From NCBI RefSeq assembly GCF_947387515.1, contig NZ_CANDOB010000001.1, forward strand, positions 1,178,001 to 1,242,000: a stretch of 64,000 nt of DNA. The letters run 5' to 3'. This DNA comes from Alkalihalobacillus sp. CinArs1. GTDB taxonomy: Bacteria; Bacillota; Bacilli; Bacillales; Guptibacillaceae. A model generated the notes under the pieces. The model made no database searches. It was not told the origin of the DNA and saw nothing but the letters and a program-made list of their open reading frames with translations. Both the position numbers and the translations under genes were made by a program. This document shows positions 59,614-64,000 of this stretch, piece after piece. Every line of letters begins with the position of its first letter. The first letter of the stretch is position 1.

Positions 59614-61212
59614 TTATTTCTTTTCAGCATAGCGTAGGTCAGGGTACCTGTTGACCGGATAGACGATTCCGTCATAGTCTTGTGAAGTTAAGTAGTTTTG
59701 AGAATAATGATAGACAGGCATAAACGGCATATCTTTCATCAAAACATCCTCTGCTTTATGCAAGAGTTCCATTCGCTTTTCCTCATCCTGCACCATCTTA
59801 GACTCCGCGATGAGCGAATCGTATTCTTCGTTCACCCAGTTTGTACGGTTGTTAGGGCTATCGCCTAGGTAGTATTCTAGAATAGGTGTCGGATCAACAT
59901 AGACTCCGATCCACCCCATTCGTGCCATCTGGAAGTTACCTTGCTTCGTAGTATCAAGGTACGTCTTCCATTCCTGGTTGTTAAGTGTTACTTCAATACC
60001 GAGGTTCTGCTTCAGCATTTCCTGAACACCTTCTGCGATTTTCTTATGGTTATCAGAAGTGTTGTACATCAGTTCGACTGCCGGAAGTTCGCTCCAGCCC
60101 TCTTCTTGCTTTGCTTCTTCGATCAATTTCTTCGCTTTATCATAATCTTCTTCGAAATAGTCCCCACCTTGTTCTCTGAAATCACCGTTTGGCGTATCAA
60201 CACCTTCAGGCACAAAACCGTATGCTGGTGTTTCACCCGCTTGTGAGATATCTTCCGTAATGGATTTGCGGTCGATCGCCATCGCGAAGGCTTTTCTTAC
60301 TTTTTCATTTGTAAAAGGCTCCTTGTCGACATTGAACATATACATGTATGTGCCGAAATATGGCGTGATCTTGAAGTCTTCGCTTTCTTTTTCAGAAGAA
60401 ATCACGTCGATCGGCAGCGTATGGATCATGTCCAGTTCACCCGATTTATACATTTGATAATACGTTGTTGCATCGTTAACCATTTTCCACGTAATCTTCT
60501 CCATATTGATGCTTTCTTTATCCCAATAGGAATCGCTCTTCTCAATCGAAAGCTCGTTGTCATGCTTCCAGCTCGTCATGTGATATGCACCGTTACTGAC
60601 GATCGAGTCTGCCTCAGCGGACCAATTTTCGTTTCCTTCAACAACCGATTGGTTCACAGGATAAAACGTCCAGAAAGAAAGCAGTCTCTCGATAAATCCA
60701 GTAGGAGCGTTGAGTTCTACTTCTAACGTCTTGTCATCTACTGCCGTAATACCTACATCCTCAACAGAACCTTCTCCTTTGTTATAAGCTTCAGCGCCTT
60801 TGATGTAGTACATGTAAAATGCGAACGAGCTACCTGTTTCAGGGTTCAACACACGCTTCCATGCAAATTCAAAATCACCTGCAGTGATCGGATCTCCATT
60901 CGACCATTCAGCATCTCTTAGTGTAAACGTGTACGTGCGATCATCATCAGACACGTCTGTTTTTTCAGCGAGTGCAGGCTCGATCTCACCGCTCTTATTT
61001 TTACGATACAAGCCTTCGAATAAATGATCGAGTACCCACCCTGATGTCGTATCTGTTGCAAGAGCAGGATCCATGGAAGGCGGCTCGCTCATCGCATTCA
61101 CTGTTATTTCTTGCTTGCCTTCACCATCTCCAGAGGCGTCTTCCCCACCGCAAGCTGCAAGAAATGGAACGACGGTTAACACCATGATTAGACTATAGAT
61201 CAGTTTTTTCAT
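59614..61212 (-). CDS. oppA: Oligopeptide-binding lipoprotein
   Basis: A 532-residue substrate-binding protein of the OppA/DppE type (SBP family 5). The signal peptide ends in LAACGG with lipidated Cys21. The mature part has EPPSMDPALATDTTSGWVLD, YTFTLRDAEWSNGDPITAGD and KVRKAFAMAIDRKSI, all family blocks. It captures peptides for OppBCDF and, in bacilli, also imports Phr-type signals. The ATG at 61212 follows GAAGGAGGAG; the start six codons earlier overlaps this site. Its start overlaps the oppF stop by 20 bp. Confidence 0.94.
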   Translation of the reverse strand: MKKLIYSLIMVLTVVPFLAACGGEDASGDGEGKQEITVNAMSEPPSMDPALATDTTSGWVLDHLFEGLYRKNKSGEIEPALAEKTDVSDDDRTYTFTLRDAEWSNGDPITAGDFEFAWKRVLNPETGSSFAFYMYYIKGAEAYNKGEGSVEDVGITAVDDKTLEVELNAPTGFIERLLSFWTFYPVNQSVVEGNENWSAEADSIVSNGAYHMTSWKHDNELSIEKSDSYWDKESINMEKITWKMVNDATTYYQMYKSGELDMIHTLPIDVISSEKESEDFKITPYFGTYMYMFNVDKEPFTNEKVRKAFAMAIDRKSITEDISQAGETPAYGFVPEGVDTPNGDFREQGGDYFEEDYDKAKKLIEEAKQEEGWSELPAVELMYNTSDNHKKIAEGVQEMLKQNLGIEVTLNNQEWKTYLDTTKQGNFQMARMGWIGVYVDPTPILEYYLGDSPNNRTNWVNEEYDSLIAESKMVQDEEKRMELLHKAEDVLMKDMPFMPVYHYSQNYLTSQDYDGIVYPVNRYPDLRYAEKK

Positions 61213-62185
61213 TCGTTTCTCCTCCTTCATTCGTGTAAAGATGACATGCTACCCAATGGTTTTCTTTCGCCTCTCTCCACTCTGGCACGATCTCACGACA
61301 TACATCCATCGCATGCGGGCACCTCGTTCTAAAACGGCAGCCAGACGGAGGTGAGATTGGACTTGGTAAATCACCTTCAAGCATGATCCGTTCTCGTTCA
61401 CTCGCTTCTTTTGGATTCGGAACAGGTATGGCAGAAAGTAGGGCTTGCGTATAAGGATGAAGCGGCTCGTCGAATAATGAATCACTATCTGTAAGCTCCA
61501 TCAAGTTGCCAAGATACATCACTCCGATCCGATCACTGATATGCTTCACCATCCCTAGATCGTGAGCGATGAATAAATAAGTCAGCCCTTCTTCTTCTTT
61601 TAAATCTTCCATCAAGTTTACAATTTGCGCCTGGATCGACACATCGAGTGCAGAAATCGGCTCATCTGCAACGATGAAGTCAGGCTCTACCGCTAATGCT
61701 CTCGCGATCCCGATACGCTGCCTTTGTCCCCCACTAAATTCATGAGGATAGCGCTTTGCATGCTCAGCGCTCAATCCAACTTTTTCTAAAAGTTGAAAAA
61801 CACGTTCTTTTCGTTTCTTTCCTTTCAAGAGATCATGAGCATCGATCCCTTCTGCAATAATGTCCATCACCCGCATCCGTGGATTAAGAGAAGCTTCCGG
61901 ATCCTGAAAGATCATTTGCATCGTACGGTTAAGATCCCGGGCTTCTTTTCCTTTAACATGATTCGTATCGCGTCCGTTGTAGACGATACGACCATCAGTC
62001 GCCTGGTGAAGCCCCACGATCGTCCGACCGAGCGTCGATTTTCCACTGCCGCTTTCACCTACTAATCCGAACGTTTCGCCTTTTTTAATGAAAAAAGAAA
62101 TATCATCCACAGCTTTTAACGATTGATTTTTTCCTACGTTAAAATACTTTTTCACCTGCTGAACTTCGACTAGTGCATCACTCAT
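61193..62185 (-). CDS. oppF: Oligopeptide ABC transporter ATPase OppF
   Basis: A 330-residue ATPase of the importer with Walker A GESGSGKSTLGR, signature FSGGQRQRIGIARAL, Walker B FIVADEPISALD and the C-terminal oligopeptide/dipeptide region with RFRTRCPHAMDVC, containing the cysteines that in OppD/F proteins bind an iron-sulphur cluster. It overlaps oppD by 4 bp and oppA by 20 bp, so the operon is tightly coupled. Confidence 0.94.
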   Translation of the reverse strand: MSDALVEVQQVKKYFNVGKNQSLKAVDDISFFIKKGETFGLVGESGSGKSTLGRTIVGLHQATDGRIVYNGRDTNHVKGKEARDLNRTMQMIFQDPEASLNPRMRVMDIIAEGIDAHDLLKGKKRKERVFQLLEKVGLSAEHAKRYPHEFSGGQRQRIGIARALAVEPDFIVADEPISALDVSIQAQIVNLMEDLKEEEGLTYLFIAHDLGMVKHISDRIGVMYLGNLMELTDSDSLFDEPLHPYTQALLSAIPVPNPKEASERERIMLEGDLPSPISPPSGCRFRTRCPHAMDVCREIVPEWREAKENHWVACHLYTNEGGETNEKTDL

Positions 62186-63207
62186 ACATCGTTCCCTCCT
62201 GCAGCAACAAAGTCATTGGCGTTCGGTGCCCTCGTGTCGTTCAACCAGCACCGTGCCTGGTGTGTTTCTGAGGTTTTGATCGGGTCTGGCATCTGATCGA
62301 TACAGATTTCCATCGCATAGTCACACCTTGCAGCGAAAGGACACCCTGCTGGAGGAGCAAAAAGATCTGGCGGTGAACCTTCGATCGGAACGAGCCGCTC
62401 TTTTTCATGCTTGCCTTTCTCGTAGCGCGGTACCGACTTCAACAATCCCCATGTGTAAGGGTGTTTCGGAGTTTCGAAAATTTCTTCCACATCCCCACTC
62501 TCAACGATCACCCCCGCGTACATCACAGCAACACGCTGGGCAACTTCAGCAACCACCCCTAGATCATGGGTGATGATCATGATCGACGTACCGAGACGTA
62601 CTTGGATATCTTTTAATAAATCTAGAATCTGGGCTTGAATCGTTACATCCAGCGCTGTTGTCGGCTCATCAGCAATTAAGAGCTTTGGCTCACAGGAGAG
62701 CGCCATCGCGATCAACACCCGCTGTCTCATTCCTCCACTCAATTCGTGTGGGTACTGACGGTAGCGCTTCTCCGGATTTGGGATGCCTACTAAATCGAGA
62801 AGCTCGATCGTTCGGTCATGGATTTTAGAACGTGAATAATTGGTATGTTTTTTGATCGTTTCTGCAATCTGAGAACCGATTCTCATCGTAGGATTAAGTG
62901 ACGTCATCGGATCCTGTGAAATCAAACCGATCTCAGAGCCTTTCAACTTCTGCATCTGTTTTTTGGATAACCCTAATAGTTCTTTTCCATTAAACGTTAC
63001 GCTACCGCTTTTAATTCTGCTGACCTTCTTTGGAAGGAGACCCATGATCGACTGAGCCGTTACACTTTTTCCACAGCCGCTTTCTCCAACAATGGCGAGC
63101 ACTTCGCCCTGTTGGATATGAAAGTCAACGCCTCGTACAGCTTTGACTTCTCCACCATACGTTTTAAACGATACACGTAAATCATTTACATCGAGTAATC
63201 GACTCAT
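62182..63207 (-). CDS. oppD: Oligopeptide ABC transporter ATPase OppD
   Basis: A 341-residue ATPase with Walker A GESGCGKSVTAQ, signature LSGGMRQRVLIAMAL, Walker B LLIADEPTTALD, and the C-terminal cysteine-rich segment PPAGCPFAARCDYAMEIC. It forms the ATPase heterodimer with OppF. The ATG follows GGAGG and lies 13 bp after oppC. Confidence 0.95.
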   Translation of the reverse strand: MSRLLDVNDLRVSFKTYGGEVKAVRGVDFHIQQGEVLAIVGESGCGKSVTAQSIMGLLPKKVSRIKSGSVTFNGKELLGLSKKQMQKLKGSEIGLISQDPMTSLNPTMRIGSQIAETIKKHTNYSRSKIHDRTIELLDLVGIPNPEKRYRQYPHELSGGMRQRVLIAMALSCEPKLLIADEPTTALDVTIQAQILDLLKDIQVRLGTSIMIITHDLGVVAEVAQRVAVMYAGVIVESGDVEEIFETPKHPYTWGLLKSVPRYEKGKHEKERLVPIEGSPPDLFAPPAGCPFAARCDYAMEICIDQMPDPIKTSETHQARCWLNDTRAPNANDFVAAGGNDV

Positions 63208-63220
63208 CTATTTCGCCTCC

Positions 63221-64000
63221 TTATTCCTTTGACTGAGGATCGAGCGCGTCTTGTAGTCCATCACCGAACACATTGAACGCAAACATCGTTAATGAAATCA
63301 TGAAGCCGGGGAAGAACAGTCTCCACCATTGACCTGTAAGGATGACGCCAAGGGCGTCGTTCGCCATCGTTCCCCAACTCGCGATCGGAGCCTGTACACC
63401 AAGTCCGATAAAGCTAAGGAAAGACTCTGCGAAAATCGCTTGAGGAATTGTAAAAGTTAAATTTACAATGATAATTCCGATCATGTTTGGAAACAGGTGC
63501 CTCATGATAATCTTCCTATGAGGGGTTCCAAGTTTTTCAGCGGCAGCAACGTACTCCTGCTCTTTCAGCTGTAGAATCTGCCCCCTCACGATCCGTGCCA
63601 TTCCTACCCATCCAGTAATCGAAAGGGCGATGATGATCGTCCAAAGACCAGGTTTCATCACAACGAGTAATAAGATTACGACGAGAAGGTATGGAATGCC
63701 GTATAAAATCTCAACGATTCTCATCAAAAAGCCATCGACCTTGTCGCCAAATTTCCCTCTTCCAGCCATGTAGCCAGAAATTCCACCGACGATTAATCCA
63801 AGGATCAAATCGATTACAGCTGCCGCAAGTCCAATGGTTAAGGAGATTCTTGCTCCATACCATGTTCGTGCCCACATATCACGACCTAGCGAATCCGTCC
63901 CAAACCAGTGCTCTGGTCCTGGAGGCAAGTTTTTTCCTGATAAGTTCTGATCAGAATAGTTGAACGGGACAAGATGAGGACCGATAATCGCAAGGATCGT
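63221..64000 (-). CDS. oppC: Oligopeptide ABC transporter permease OppC, 5'-truncated by window edge
   Basis: The frame is open from the right edge to the stop at 63221 (260 codons). The visible part carries the OppC hallmark GPEHWFGTDSLGRDMWAR followed by membrane helices, and the EAA loop EYVAAAEKLGTPHRKIIMRH for ATPase contact. The open frame continues through the edge (…TILAIIGPHLVPFN), so the true start and first helix lie outside. An internal TTG at 63928 is not the start. OppB is presumably further right. Confidence 0.93.
   Translation of the reverse strand, partial: TILAIIGPHLVPFNYSDQNLSGKNLPPGPEHWFGTDSLGRDMWARTWYGARISLTIGLAAAVIDLILGLIVGGISGYMAGRGKFGDKVDGFLMRIVEILYGIPYLLVVILLLVVMKPGLWTIIIALSITGWVGMARIVRGQILQLKEQEYVAAAEKLGTPHRKIIMRHLFPNMIGIIIVNLTFTIPQAIFAESFLSFIGLGVQAPIASWGTMANDALGVILTGQWWRLFFPGFMISLTMFAFNVFGDGLQDALDPQSKE

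Noticed and set aside
1-64000. CRISPR array, prophage, plasmid origin or complete insertion sequence
   Set aside because: No regularly spaced direct repeats, phage structural genes, replication genes or transposase frames were seen.

Overview
The window looks like a chromosomal segment of a low-to-moderate GC Firmicute of the family Bacillaceae, probably a marine or alkaliphilic Bacillus-like lineage; the species cannot be fixed from sequence alone. Supporting this are strong GGAGG-type ribosome sites, frequent GTG and TTG starts, a SAM-I riboswitch in front of metQNP, a galU/galE/ugd set, a yjgC-yjgD formate dehydrogenase pair, SpoIID/LytB and Vpr-like proteins with cell-wall-binding repeat 2 (CWB2) modules, and an RNPP-type regulator with a Phr-like peptide. 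No tRNA, rRNA, CRISPR array, prophage or complete insertion sequence was seen.

Layout. (1) 1-6.7 kb: a leftward surface-polysaccharide operon (sugar 3-dehydrogenase, sugar 6-dehydrogenase, 2-epimerase, three GT4 glycosyltransferases; the last runs off the left edge). (2) 6.9-21.1 kb: an exported SGNH hydrolase and three exported proteins that carry three CWB2 repeats each (two subtilases and a SpoIID/LytB protein), interleaved with a HTH-TPR regulator followed by a 42-codon exported peptide gene, a HAD phosphatase and an oxidoreductase. (3) 21.2-26.2 kb: two VanZ-like proteins, an SRPBCC protein, UDP-glucose dehydrogenase and a cluster of very small genes (44, 54, 45 and 47 codons), one of them behind a cyclic-di-GMP-I riboswitch. 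(4) 26.2-41 kb: formate dehydrogenase with its DUF1641 partner, the ATP-grasp/alpha-E/transglutaminase cassette, a YdcF-like protein, a giant polytopic membrane protein and a heterodimeric ABC exporter. (5) 41-49 kb: manA and a ROK kinase, DUF5317, a 33-residue membrane peptide, a GGDEF/HD-GYP enzyme, pcp, a small broken membrane gene, galE and galU. (6) 49-52.7 kb: a LuxR-type ATPase regulator with a perfect inverted repeat over its promoter, a histidine phosphatase, an acetyltransferase and a lipoprotein. (7) 53-57.1 kb: a SAM-riboswitch operon metQ-metN-metP plus a GldA/HcxA-like dehydrogenase. (8) 57.2-64 kb: an S9 peptidase and the opp oligopeptide importer (oppC truncated by the window edge).

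Themes. Cell-surface glycopolymer supply (galU, galE, ugd, wecB, glycosyltransferases) lies close to proteins with CWB2 modules, which in clostridia bind such anionic polymers. Peptide economy recurs: exported subtilases, Pcp, the S9 peptidase, the Opp importer and a candidate peptide quorum-sensing pair. Opp is the usual import route for Phr/NprX-type peptides. Cyclic-di-GMP appears twice: as a riboswitch ligand controlling a 45-residue membrane protein, and as substrate/product of the GGDEF/HD-GYP protein. The most interesting leads are the RNPP regulator/peptide pair, the c-di-GMP riboswitch micro-gene, the dehydrogenase in the SAM operon, the promoter-embedded inverted repeat before the LuxR-type gene, and a small REP-like repeat family with one copy inside the S9 peptidase reading frame.
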